Assembly (NCBI GenBank): GCA_025451355.1
Contig: JANWKN010000153.1
Span: forward strand, 1 to 35,828
Length of the DNA stretch: 35,828 nt
Direction of reading: 5' to 3'
Source: Pseudolabrys sp.
GTDB taxonomy: Bacteria > Pseudomonadota > Alphaproteobacteria > Rhizobiales > Xanthobacteraceae
The notes beneath the pieces were generated by a model. That model ran no database searches. It was not told the DNA's origin and was given only the letters and a program-made list of their open reading frames with translations. Below, one piece after another: positions 8,345 to 14,112 of the stretch (position 1 is the stretch's first letter; every line of letters starts with the position of its first letter). The translations under genes were made by a program, and so were the position numbers.

Positions 8345-8446
8345 ATGCCTGATTGGCTCGGTGAACTTACAGCCGAGTGCGCGAAGAAGATTGCCCGCAA
8401 CATGAATGATCCGTGCGGTGCACGGTGCCGGGATTTGGTGCTGTAG
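8345..8446 (+). pseudogene. Short C-terminal gene fragment (MPDWLGELTAECAKK...)
   Basis: The frame reads MPDWLGELTAECAKKIARNM then NDPCGARCRDLVL and stops at TAG 8444-8446, open upstream through a proline-rich stretch without a start. The composition and Cys spacing look like a real protein end, and I recall similar tails in short Bradyrhizobium proteins near mobile DNA, but cannot name the family. It is probably the tail of a lost gene. The rest of 8214-8560 shows no other convincing gene; a degenerate repeat half (ATGTCCGCTTTACC) is at 8453-8466. Confidence 0.3.
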
Positions 8447-8563
8447 CCAGTCATGTCCGCTTTACCGCTTCCGAGAAAGAGCGATGAGTTGGATCAATAC
8501 CGGCGGTCAATCTTGGGTTGATGACCGCAGGCGAAGCGCAACACCTAAACTTACCAAACATTC

Positions 8564-8597
8564 AAAACTTGTCGGAGGCCGAAGTGCGGCCCCCGAC
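8564..8597 (-). terminator. Rho-independent terminator for the gene at 8604-8846
   Basis: On the minus strand GTCGGGGGCCG, a CACTT loop and CGGCCTCCGAC form an 11-bp stem with one G-T pair (8571-8597), followed by AAGTTTT. It starts 7 nt after the stop codon of the Lys-rich gene. Confidence 0.75.
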
Positions 8598-8603
8598 ATC
8601 CAA

Positions 8604-8846
8604 TTATCGTTTCTTCTTTTTCGCAAAAATCGCGTTCCAGTTATCCTTATAAGCTTTTGAAACCGGTTTTTGGCCTTCGCCCCGACTATAACCTAAAGGT
8701 GAGTCGGAAGCTTTCTCGCTGCCCTCAGCCTTGGAGAGGTCTGCATCTGACTTGATCTTGTTTTTCGGCTGGCCCTTGTCTTTTTTCACAGCAGTCTCAT
8801 TTTTGGGCGCGGAGCTAGTTTCAGTTTTCTTATCGTCACTGGCCAT
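8604..8846 (-). CDS. Small Lys-rich hydrophilic protein (80 aa)
   Basis: Start ATG 8846 has AGGAA 6 nt upstream; the frame is open further to 8957 but the extension is Cys/Ser-rich and lacks a site. The protein is highly charged and low in hydrophobic residues (MASDDKKTETSSAPKNETAV ... DLSKAEGSEKASDSPLGYSR ... AYKDNWNAIFAKKKKR), probably disordered. A basic tail AKKKKR suggests nucleic acid or membrane binding. Its own terminator follows. It is a lone transcription unit in the island. No family recognised. Confidence 0.65.
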   Translation of the reverse strand: MASDDKKTETSSAPKNETAVKKDKGQPKNKIKSDADLSKAEGSEKASDSPLGYSRGEGQKPVSKAYKDNWNAIFAKKKKR

Positions 8847-8985
8847 CGTGTTTCCTAAAGCTGATTTGTCTGAACAATCTGAACAAGATGAACCTCCTCT
8901 GATTAGAGAGCTATTTGGGTTGATACGCCTTGCGACGCGGTGAGAGCAACAGGCCATCGAGCGGACTCTCTCCCGCAGTCGTGGA

Positions 8986-9059
8986 ATGTCTAAATAGGGT
9001 CAATGGCGGACGTTTTGCGTTGCAACTCGGCATGTCCGCTAAGTGCCAATAGCGGACAT
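8986..9059. repeat. Pair of ATGTCCGC...GCGGACAT palindromic repeats
   Basis: A degenerate copy at 8986-9013 (ATGTCTAAATAGGGTCAATG then GCGGACGT) is followed by a good copy at 9032-9059 (ATGTCCGCTAAGTGCC, AATAGCGGACAT). The intervening TTGCGTTGCAACTCGGC matches the spacer of the pair at 10077-10148, so the paired unit is itself repeated. Each copy can form a hairpin. 9060-9190 holds nothing else I can identify. Confidence 0.75.
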
Positions 9060-9190
9060 CGCATCTCTGCCCCTTAGCACTGCTTGAAACGACCGTTGAG
9101 ACTTACGATCACAACCATTCGCGCATGAACGTGGCGTAGGCGACCGCAGTGGCACTCACTTTGTCTTAATCCGGCACTAGTCTTCCGCTT

Positions 9191-9801
9191 TTAAGGAGTC
9201 CGCCGAGGCTGCGGCTTGTTCTTCAGGCTTGGCAGCCTTGGCCCGCAACGCTCCACACTCGCAGCACCGACGACGTTACCCCCAATGTCTTGAAAGACTT
9301 TCTGCCATCCGGGGTTGTCGTCTCGGTACCAGCACCAATGTGTGGCCGAGTAGTTTGCCCAATCGGTGCAGCGTTTTCGACATTGGCGAGCGAGCACGAT
9401 CTGGCGTTGACCGCATGTAAGTCCAGTTCGTTGGTCCTCGGCCCTATTGTGATCGTTTTCAAGAAAGCACGAGAATAATATCGCGTTCGCGGTTAACGCG
9501 TTCAAACATTGATTGATCTTAGCGTCGACGTCTGTTTGTGTCGCAGTTACCGTTTGGCATAGCGGCGCCTGCGCGGGCGGAGAGATCATAGTTCCTCTGG
9601 CAAAGCCGGACGAGCCGCTATTAGAACCCCCACCCCCGCTGGTGGGGGGCAGGCGATTTGAGCGCAGGTGTTCTGGGTACCGTTGTGCACGCACCGATTA
9701 CCGTCTTGCACGCAGCGGTCCGGGCAGCAGACTTGGGCAAATGCAGGCGTGATGACCGCGAATGCTAGAAATACAATTACCACCTTTAAAAACCGAATGA
9801 T
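9191..9801 (-). pseudogene. Cys-rich exported protein, frameshifted in a C-run and lacking an ATG
   Basis: The N-terminal frame gives IRFLKVVIVFLAFAVITPAF then AQVCCPDRCVQDGNRC, an export signal and a Cys-rich start. At the run TGCCCCCCACC (minus strand, near 9645-9652) the coding frame moves: adding one C joins it to PPTSGGGGSNSGSSGFARG and a C-terminal domain with many Cys (INQCLNAL, FSCFLEN, GLTCGQRQIVLARQCRKRC, TDWANYSATHWCWYRDD). A strong GAGGGGG precedes ATC 9801-9799 exactly where MIRFLKV would start, so ATG may have become ATC; the in-frame ATG 9840 lies inside an older gene remnant. Either broken, or expressed by slippage. Function unknown; paired Cys suggest an extracytoplasmic disulfide protein. 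Confidence 0.6.
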
Positions 9802-9994
9802 GTTTCCCCCTCGTTGCAGGTAGCCAGTTTCGTTAGTCATTCGAAAAGGCGGCCAACGGCCGTTGGTACTCCTCAGCAGTAGCCGAGTGACAAATCCGAC
9901 GACCGGAAACCTCGGTTGCTGTGCGTGTGACTGCAAATGGCCAACACGCCACGGCTGAACCGGCAACGATTTTGATGAACTCACGTCGTCTCAT
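9802..9994 (-). pseudogene. N-terminal remnant of an ABC transporter substrate-binding protein
   Basis: From ATG 9994 the frame gives MRRREFIKIVAGSAVACWPF, the typical leader of the Trp/Tyr-type ABC substrate-binding proteins common in Bradyrhizobium. The family continues in another frame as AQQPRFPVVGFV, then back in the first frame as AEEYQRPLAAF, and again in the second as RMTNETGYLQRGGN. So about 65 residues survive with at least two or three frameshifts, and the rest is gone. It supplied an accidental upstream ATG to the Cys-rich gene. Confidence 0.65.
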
Positions 9995-10076
9995 CGCCGC
10001 CCCAAGGACCTCAAGAAATCCTACTCAGTCTTCAGTGTTGTGACGCGTAACTTTGGCCTCAATAACCGCTCCGTGG

Positions 10077-10148
10077 ATGTCCGCTTTGGGTCAAAAGCAG
10101 ACATTTGCGATGCAACAAGGCATGTCCGCTAAGTGCCAATAGCGGACG
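10077..10148. repeat. Pair of palindromic repeats, second copy of the paired unit
   Basis: Copies at 10077-10104 (ATGTCCGCTTTGGGTC...AGCAGACAT) and 10122-10148 (ATGTCCGCTAAGTGCC...AGCGGACG), separated by TTGCGATGCAACAAGGC. The arrangement and spacer match 8986-9059. Apart from these repeats and the remnant at 9802-9994, 9841-10308 holds no convincing gene. Confidence 0.75.
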
Positions 10149-10308
10149 AGACCCGTGAGCAAGCGATGGCTGATTTCAGGGCACGGCGGCAATCACTCAC
10201 ACGTTTGTTCTTGCGGTGAAAGCGCGAATCTGACTGGTAACAGTTTATTAAAAAAAGCGCCTCAACCTAAGCAGGTGAGAAAGCTGCGCCAAACACCGAG
10301 GCAGGCTC

Positions 10309-10524
10309 ATGCAAACCGCACCACCGCGTTATCTAGCACCTCCTGGACGACACGCAATCATCGATGCCCTCGCACCAATAGTGCAGTCATGGTTCGCGGA
10401 CACATTAAGTGAGCCGATCCCCGAAGAGCTAGTCGCGATAGTCCAACGGATCGATGTCCAGTCTTTTGCGGATGATCGGCAGGAAGTGCACCGCAAAGAC
10501 GTATTGGCTAACGCATTGGCCTAA
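10309..10524 (+). CDS. Small protein, possibly NepR-like anti-sigma factor
   Basis: A 71-aa protein starting at ATG 10309 with GAGG about 8 nt upstream. The segment IVQSWFADTLSEPIPEELVA then IVQRID (residues about 24-49) resembles the NepR core, where a helix is followed by 'EP(I/V)P' and a second helix ending 'LD'. NepR proteins bind the general-stress sigma factor EcfG and are released by PhyR. No ecfG or phyR gene lies in the window, so if real it would be an orphan paralogue in the island. The similarity is a visual judgement and may be chance; otherwise the gene is hypothetical. Confidence 0.45.
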   Translation: MQTAPPRYLAPPGRHAIIDALAPIVQSWFADTLSEPIPEELVAIVQRIDVQSFADDRQEVHRKDVLANALA

Positions 10525-10648
10525 CCAAATTTCTGGCTGGTCACGGCTTAAAAGGCGCTCTTAGCGGCAAAGTTATGAGATACGTCTCCGCGAGCATCTG
10601 GTTTGGACTCGGTGCGTTTCAACGGGCCAAGCGATGCGAGCCGAGCCG

Positions 10649-10719
10649 ATGCCCGCTTTACCTCCAAAAACAGACAGTGAGGCCGCAAGCTATGTCCGCT
10701 TTGTGCCAATAGCGGACAT
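10649..10719. repeat. Pair of palindromic repeats near the K+ channel 3' end
   Basis: A degenerate copy at 10649-10677 (ATGCCCGCTTTACCTCC...ACAGACAG) and a good copy at 10692-10719 (ATGTCCGCTTTGTGCC...AGCGGACAT). The second ends 8 nt before the stop of the channel gene and may shape the 3' end of its transcript. The open frame running across them at 10634-10933 is only translated repeat. Confidence 0.7.
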
Positions 10720-10726
10720 TATGCGT

Positions 10727-11431
10727 TCAGGTAGGCTGGGTTGTAGAGCTATCGGCTCTACCTCTCATTTCGAGGGTTACAAGCCTCGCCAACAACGTGG
10801 CCGGATAAAGTTGACCAATTATGCTTTCGATATTGCACAGGCTCCGCGCGAACGGATGCACTGGAACGACATCACCGTAGCCAGTCGATGTCAGCGTGAC
10901 AAAGCTGAAATAGAAAACCGAACTGGCGAGTGACCGATCGTCTTCAAATGCTATCCCGTTGATCGCACCTGGAAATGATAGGCCGACAAAAATATACAGT
11001 GTTGCAAAGGCCACAGCGATCAACAGGTACACAAGGATCGCTCCGACAATTCGGTGGTATGTGACACGGCCTTGCCTGAACACGGCCTGAGCGACCACGA
11101 TTCCTAGAGTGACCGCGATGACTAACCATGCGCCAGCCAATATGTGGAGGTGGAAGGCCAAGGGGTAATAGATTCGCAGGAGAAATACGGCAAGGTTGGC
11201 AACAAGCGCAATCGACATCAAAACGAGTGCAGTCGGGTTGTCGGAAATGAACAGCATGCTCCCGATGATTGCCAGCAATCCACCAATAGCAAGTCCATGG
11301 AAGACGGAAATACCAACTGCCTGGAGTGTGGCGAAGACAAATATTATAAGCGTCATCACCGCGGTCAGTACCGTGAGTAGCGAGTCGCTACGTGCATGCA
11401 AGCGCAAGTCGCTAATGCGGTTTAGCAACAT
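10727..11431 (-). CDS. Potassium channel family protein (Ion_trans_2)
   Basis: A 234-aa inner-membrane protein. Hydrophobic helices are visible at about 18-42, 47-62, 68-86, 94-117 and 128-152, then a pore loop with the selectivity filter TSTGYGD at residues 181-187 and a last helix near 195-218. The helix-loop(TxTGYGD)-helix pattern is that of K+ channels; the four N-terminal helices replace a voltage sensor but show no regular Arg series. No cytoplasmic RCK/TrkA domain follows, so gating is unknown. It stands alone in the island, without an obvious operon partner. Confidence 0.85.
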   Translation of the reverse strand: MLLNRISDLRLHARSDSLLTVLTAVMTLIIFVFATLQAVGISVFHGLAIGGLLAIIGSMLFISDNPTALVLMSIALVANLAVFLLRIYYPLAFHLHILAGAWLVIAVTLGIVVAQAVFRQGRVTYHRIVGAILVYLLIAVAFATLYIFVGLSFPGAINGIAFEDDRSLASSVFYFSFVTLTSTGYGDVVPVHPFARSLCNIESIIGQLYPATLLARLVTLEMRGRADSSTTQPT

Positions 11432-11558
11432 CGCCGTTACTCCAATTGCGAAGAATCCAATCGATTATCGCTGACGCGGCTTAATATTTTTCTAATGAAA
11501 ATGAGGCGGATCGCTGGACCGGTGATAAAGGGTCCCAAGTAGATTTATCGACGTGACG

Positions 11559-11629
11559 ATGTCCGCTTTGGGTCAAAAGCGTTAGCGGCATGTCGATGCG
11601 ATGTCTGCTTTACCCCCAAATGCGGACAT
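11559..11629. repeat. Pair of palindromic repeats between the K+ channel and the small-gene cluster
   Basis: Copies at 11559-11588 (ATGTCCGCTTTGGGTC then AAAAGCGTTAGCGG, with an insertion) and 11601-11629 (ATGTCTGCTTTACCCCC then AAATGCGGACAT). The second ends 12 nt before the stop of the gene at 11641-11916. Confidence 0.7.
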
Positions 11630-11640
11630 TGGTCCCCCAG

Positions 11641-11916
11641 TTATTTTCCCGATAAATCCAATTCCAGAACATCGACGGTGCGGAAGTCCGGACCAATGCG
11701 TGTCGTCATTCCGGCGTGACGCAAACGGTGTCCCGCCTTTTCCAACTGAACCGGCAACTGCGATCCTTGCTCGACCTCAATGCGGACGATTTTGCCGAAA
11801 GGTGGTGATGTGACCCAGCCGCCCTGCCCGTGAACGTAGTCACTAATCGCCGTCCACAATCGGCTCCTCGCTGCCGATACTCGGGCGGTCGATTCTGACT
11901 GCGGTTTGTCGGCCAT
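11641..11916 (-). CDS. Small unknown protein (91 aa), last of a minus-strand cluster
   Basis: Starts at ATG 11916. The protein reads as a compact soluble domain: SRLWTAISDYVHGQGGWVTS, PPFGKIVRIEVEQGSQLPVQ, LEKAGHRLRHAGMTTRIG and FRTVDVLELDLSGK, a plausible alpha/beta fold. It follows the 67-aa gene at 11926-12129 after 9 nt, so they are probably co-transcribed. It resembles, in layout (small domain, residue pattern 'GG.V..PPF...F'), the broken gene at 12559-12808, which has GGRVIAGPTFRFELP; the two could be distant paralogues. No family recognised. Confidence 0.6.
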   Translation of the reverse strand: MADKPQSESTARVSAARSRLWTAISDYVHGQGGWVTSPPFGKIVRIEVEQGSQLPVQLEKAGHRLRHAGMTTRIGPDFRTVDVLELDLSGK

Positions 11917-11925
11917 CGGTGGCGC

Positions 11926-12129
11926 TCAATTGATAGTGCCGTTACTACGGTGAAAGTGCGGAGCTACGTTTTTGGCGTGTTCATCCCGTGCGGCTCTTAT
12001 CCGTTGCTCGGTCAGTCCGGTGATCGTTGCAAACTCGCGAAGCTTTTCCTCGTCGAAAAATAACGGCAAAAACATATCCCAGAATTCCGGATTCGACATT
12101 AGCCGCTCATGTTGCTCTGACGAATTCAT
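11926..12129 (-). CDS. Small unknown protein (67 aa) with helical repeat pattern
   Basis: Starts at ATG 12129, which overlaps the TGA of the gene upstream (12128-12126), indicating translational coupling. Sequence: SNPEFWDMFLPLFFDEEKLR, then FATITGLTEQRIRAARDEHA. The second half looks like a short helix-turn-helix (ITGLTEQRIRAARDEH), the first like a helical adaptor. The partner genes on both sides are also tiny, and the three look like one unit. Function unknown. Confidence 0.6.
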   Translation of the reverse strand: MNSSEQHERLMSNPEFWDMFLPLFFDEEKLREFATITGLTEQRIRAARDEHAKNVAPHFHRSNGTIN

Positions 12130-12307
12130 TGTGGTTCCTTATCAGGAATCAAACGACCGCGCAGTTTGCGCCAGACAGTTTCTTCGGGGATGTTCGCGGC
12201 TTCGGAAAACTCGCGCACCGTTTTTCGATGTGGTCGGGAGCGTCGGATCGCAACACCTCCCCGAGTGTGTGCCAAGGATCATCCTTCTGCGACTTTGGCG
12301 GCCTCAT
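12126..12307 (-). pseudogene. Small HTH-like protein gene with a frameshift in an A-run
   Basis: From ATG 12307 the frame gives MRPPKSQKDDPWHTLGEVLR then SDAPDHIEK. At the run GAAAAACGG (about 12217-12225) the coding frame changes: with one more A it continues as TVREFSEAANIPEETVWRKL then RGRLIPDKEPQ and stops at TGA 12128-12126, exactly overlapping the next start codon. That ATGA overlap supports the second frame as the true end. The C-terminal part is a helix-turn-helix (FSEAANIPEETVWRKLRGRL), suggesting DNA binding. One base is missing, by mutation or sequencing error. Confidence 0.5.
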
Positions 12308-12418
12308 CGTCTGGCCGCGCTGACGATCTGACGCCCCGGAAATCTCTGGCGACAAGCGCTCTCATAGCTACCGGCAAGCATTTCGGTGAATAGCGGGTAC
12401 CAAGTCGGTTCGCTTGTT

Positions 12419-12547
12419 TCATCTTCGGTTTGTGACGGTCGCGGAGAAACCGGGCGCACTGATCGTCATTTTCCAGTCACCGCGACTGCCGTGGACCGTA
12501 AAGCCGAATGTAAAAGTGTCGATCTGCACTTCGCCCCGGATAAGCAT
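12419..12547 (-). CDS. Very small protein (42 aa), beta-rich
   Basis: ATG 12547 to TGA 12421-12419 gives MLIRGEVQIDTFTFGFTVHG then SRGDWKMTISAPGFSATVTN. The alternating hydrophobic pattern suggests beta strands, and the frame fits the packed minus-strand series, starting 11 nt after the stop of the broken gene at 12559-12808. The ribosome binding site is weak (GGTGACGG). It could be a fragment of a longer domain. 12308-12418 shows only a weak short frame on the same strand. Confidence 0.35.
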   Translation of the reverse strand: MLIRGEVQIDTFTFGFTVHGSRGDWKMTISAPGFSATVTNRR

Positions 12548-12558
12548 CCGTCACCACA

Positions 12559-12808
12559 TCAGGAATTATCTTTAAAAAGCTGGATCGTCACGTAGCTGCA
12601 TTGTCGGTTAACTTGTCGAGGATGATCGCCAACGCGCTCCCCGACCCGCTCGCATCGGAGGCCGAGTTCATTCAACTTCGGAAGGACTTCTTCTCACCTC
12701 GGATTGCGGTAACTCGAACCGGAAAGTCGGTCCGGCAATTACACGGCCGCCCAACTCGGTGACCACGCCTGCGACAGTGCGCGGATCACTAACCGATAGT
12801 TTCGCCAT
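12559..12808 (-). pseudogene. Small unknown gene with a single-base frameshift
   Basis: ATG 12808 has GAGGA 6-8 nt upstream. The first frame reads MAKLSVSDPRTVAGVVTELG, GRVIAGPTFRFELPQSEVR, then soon stops. Skipping one A in AGAAGAAG (about 12687-12692) continues as EVLPKLNELGLRCERVGERV, then CSYVTIQLFKDNS and stop at 12561-12559. The two parts make a sensible about 82-aa domain with similar composition, so a one-base insertion broke the gene or is a sequence error. It is the first gene of the minus-strand small-gene series. Function unknown. Confidence 0.5.
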
Positions 12809-13003
12809 CGCCGGTCCTCTGAATTCGCATCTAGTTGCTCTATGGTCCTATTGGGGGTAAAACGTGAACAAATGTCAAATCCTGAGTATTCCCAATGGGG
12901 GACCATGACATGCCAAAGCAGGCTGGCTGGGCAAAAACGAGGACGCGACCCGCATGCCGCATTTCGATCACTCACCCCCAAGCAGCAAAATGAGGAGATG
13001 ACC

Positions 13004-13396
13004 ATGGCCAGCGATGATTTTTACAGTTTCTCCGCACGGCAACGCCTCCAGCAAATTGACGCGGGTCGAGCGCAAGCTCTGCCCGACCTAGAGGCTGCCA
13101 AGGCGAATGCCGATTACGACAGCGCCGGTCAGGCTGTGCAGCAAATCGCCGACCTCGATGCCGAGGCAAGAAATGTCGCCGCGCTCCATGAGCAGTACGT
13201 CGCCAGCCAGACGCCGCCCCCGCAACAGGAACTCAGTGCCGCGGAACGCGCAGCCCGACCTTGGGACAAAATGACTTGGGACGACGCGCTCGATCTTGCC
13301 CGCACCTCTCAATTCGGAAAAGATCTCGACCATAACGATCCGCACGTTCAAGATGGTTATCGCGAAGTCATGCGCCGCCGCGCCTGTGGAGAATGA
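13004..13396 (+). CDS. Conserved-looking soluble protein of unknown function (130 aa)
   Basis: Start ATG 13004 is chosen because GAGGAG (12992-12997) lies 6 nt upstream; ATG 12998 is too close to it. The N-terminal two thirds is a long charged helix pair, possibly coiled coil (ARQRLQQIDAGRAQALPDLE, AKANADYDSAGQAVQQIADL, AEARNVAALHEQYVA). A Pro/Gln linker (SQTPPPQQELS) leads to a C-terminal helical tail (WDKMTWDDALDLARTSQFGK, DPHVQDGYREVMRRR). This tail has the look of phage or mobile-element structural or accessory proteins seen in Bradyrhizobium, but I cannot name it. The gene stands alone; nearby 13397-13520 has short GAGGAT.ACCGGG direct repeats. Confidence 0.7.
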   Translation: MASDDFYSFSARQRLQQIDAGRAQALPDLEAAKANADYDSAGQAVQQIADLDAEARNVAALHEQYVASQTPPPQQELSAAERAARPWDKMTWDDALDLARTSQFGKDLDHNDPHVQDGYREVMRRRACGE

Positions 13397-13520
13397 GCAG
13401 TCCAAGCAAGGCTAGGTGAGGCTCTGACAGGCACGGCCACAACCGAGGATGACCGGGGCAGCACCGAGGATCACCGGGCGAGAATTGAGGGAATGTGATG
13501 GTCGCGAAGATTAAATCCGA

Positions 13521-13539
13521 GTGGCAATCCGGTGGCAAT
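13521..13539. repeat. GTGGCAAT direct repeat pair, 11-bp period, at the island right end
   Basis: GTGGCAAT occurs at 13521-13528 and 13532-13539. The spacing equals that of TTGGCAACG at 1978-1997 beside the intact integrase, and the core TGGCAA is shared. It probably marks an old integrase arm-site or att region less than 100 bp from the right junction. Confidence 0.45.
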
Positions 13540-13556
13540 TTCTGATTTTGTTCTCA

Positions 13557-13586
13557 CCGGCCACTGCGTAAGTGGCCGGTTTTGTT
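13557..13586 (+). terminator. Rho-independent terminator
   Basis: CCGGCCACT (13557-13565), loop GCGTA, AGTGGCCGG (13571-13579), then TTTTGTT. A perfect 9-bp stem with a U-tract. It lies 160 nt after the gene at 13004-13396 and 30 nt before the GGDEF fragment, so it would stop transcription leaving the island. Confidence 0.85.
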
Positions 13587-13616
13587 ATCAAAAACTAAGG
13601 CGACGGTTTGCAGTCG

Positions 13617-13629
13617 AGCGAATGCTTAA
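13617..13629. repeat. Right junction repeat of the island
   Basis: AGCGAATGCTTAA matches AGCGAATGCTCAA at 7277-7289 with one mismatch. It lies in direct orientation and marks the point where the interrupted GGDEF gene resumes. Confidence 0.6.
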
Positions 13630-14074
13630 ATCGCTCGACACCGATGGCATTTTCGATCCCCAGACCGGCTTGCTCACGCGCGATTCATTCTGGCGCGATT
13701 TGAAGAAAGTGATGGCTGAATCGGCTGACCGCAGCCTGCCGCTTTCGGTCGCTCGTTTTTCATTCGCCAGCACAACAGACGAACGTGCCAGACTCGATGC
13801 CACACGATTGATGACCCGCTTGATCCGCAATATCGACTTTGCGGTGCGCGATGAAGATGGCGCCATCCTGATTGTCTTCACCCAGACCGATCTGCGTAGC
13901 ACCAATGTGATCGCGCGTCGCATTGCAGGGATGCTGAGGAACAACATGCTGACGCCGCCCGGCGCAGGAGAGCCTCCAAGTGCCCGCGTTACACTGGCAA
14001 CGTTGAAGATTGGCGACAAGCTCGACACCCTGATGCTGCGCGTGGCCGGCGGCCGGATGGTTGCGGCGGAATAG
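13617..14074 (+). pseudogene. Degenerate GGDEF protein, C-terminal fragment
   Basis: The frame starts in the junction repeat (codons for RML) and reads KSLDTDGIFDPQTGLLTRDS, LPLSVARFSF, RLMTRLIRNIDFAVRDEDGA, ILIVFTQTDLRSTNVIARRI and ends MVAAE. It has the fold landmarks of a GGDEF domain (DPQTGLLTRDSF at the start), but the signature is DEDGA instead of GGDEF, so no diguanylate cyclase activity is expected even in the intact protein. The N-terminal part is at 6660-7290. ATG 13622 might start a fragment of 150 aa, but there is no clear ribosome binding site. The DsbA-family gene follows after 38 nt. Confidence 0.8.
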
Positions 14075-14112
14075 CGCTCGGCCTAGGCTGGTTACGCTAA
14101 AGGGAGCCAGTC

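Larger units (their letters stand above)
7290..13616. mobile_element. 6.3-kb accessory island inserted in the GGDEF gene
   Basis: The two halves of one GGDEF gene lie at 6660-7290 and 13617-14074, so the DNA between was inserted. The interval has shorter genes, more AT-rich stretches, many broken genes and eight to ten copies of the ATGTCCGCTTT palindromic repeat, unlike the compact core on either side. No transposase or intact integrase is seen inside. The right end carries a TGGCAA repeat pair (13521-13539) like that near the integrase at 715-1965. It is probably a decayed integrative element that accumulated several insertions. The mechanism is inferred; the interruption itself is visible. 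Confidence 0.7.

Noticed and set aside
10155-10412. 85-codon frame upstream of the NepR-like gene
   Set aside because: Poor amino-acid composition and overlaps the better frame with a ribosome binding site at 10309.
8986-10719. CRISPR array
   Set aside because: The repeats are palindromic, unequal, mostly in pairs, with spacers of similar sequence and no cas genes.
10634-10933. 99-codon plus-strand frame starting MRAEPMPALPPKTDSEA
   Set aside because: Its N-terminal half is a translation of the palindromic repeats (ALPPKTD, VRFVPIADI) and the rest is antisense to the K+ channel gene.
11559-11813. Plus-strand frame MSALPPNADIGPPVIFPINP at 11601
   Set aside because: Begins in the repeat copy and then runs antisense to the small gene at 11641-11916.
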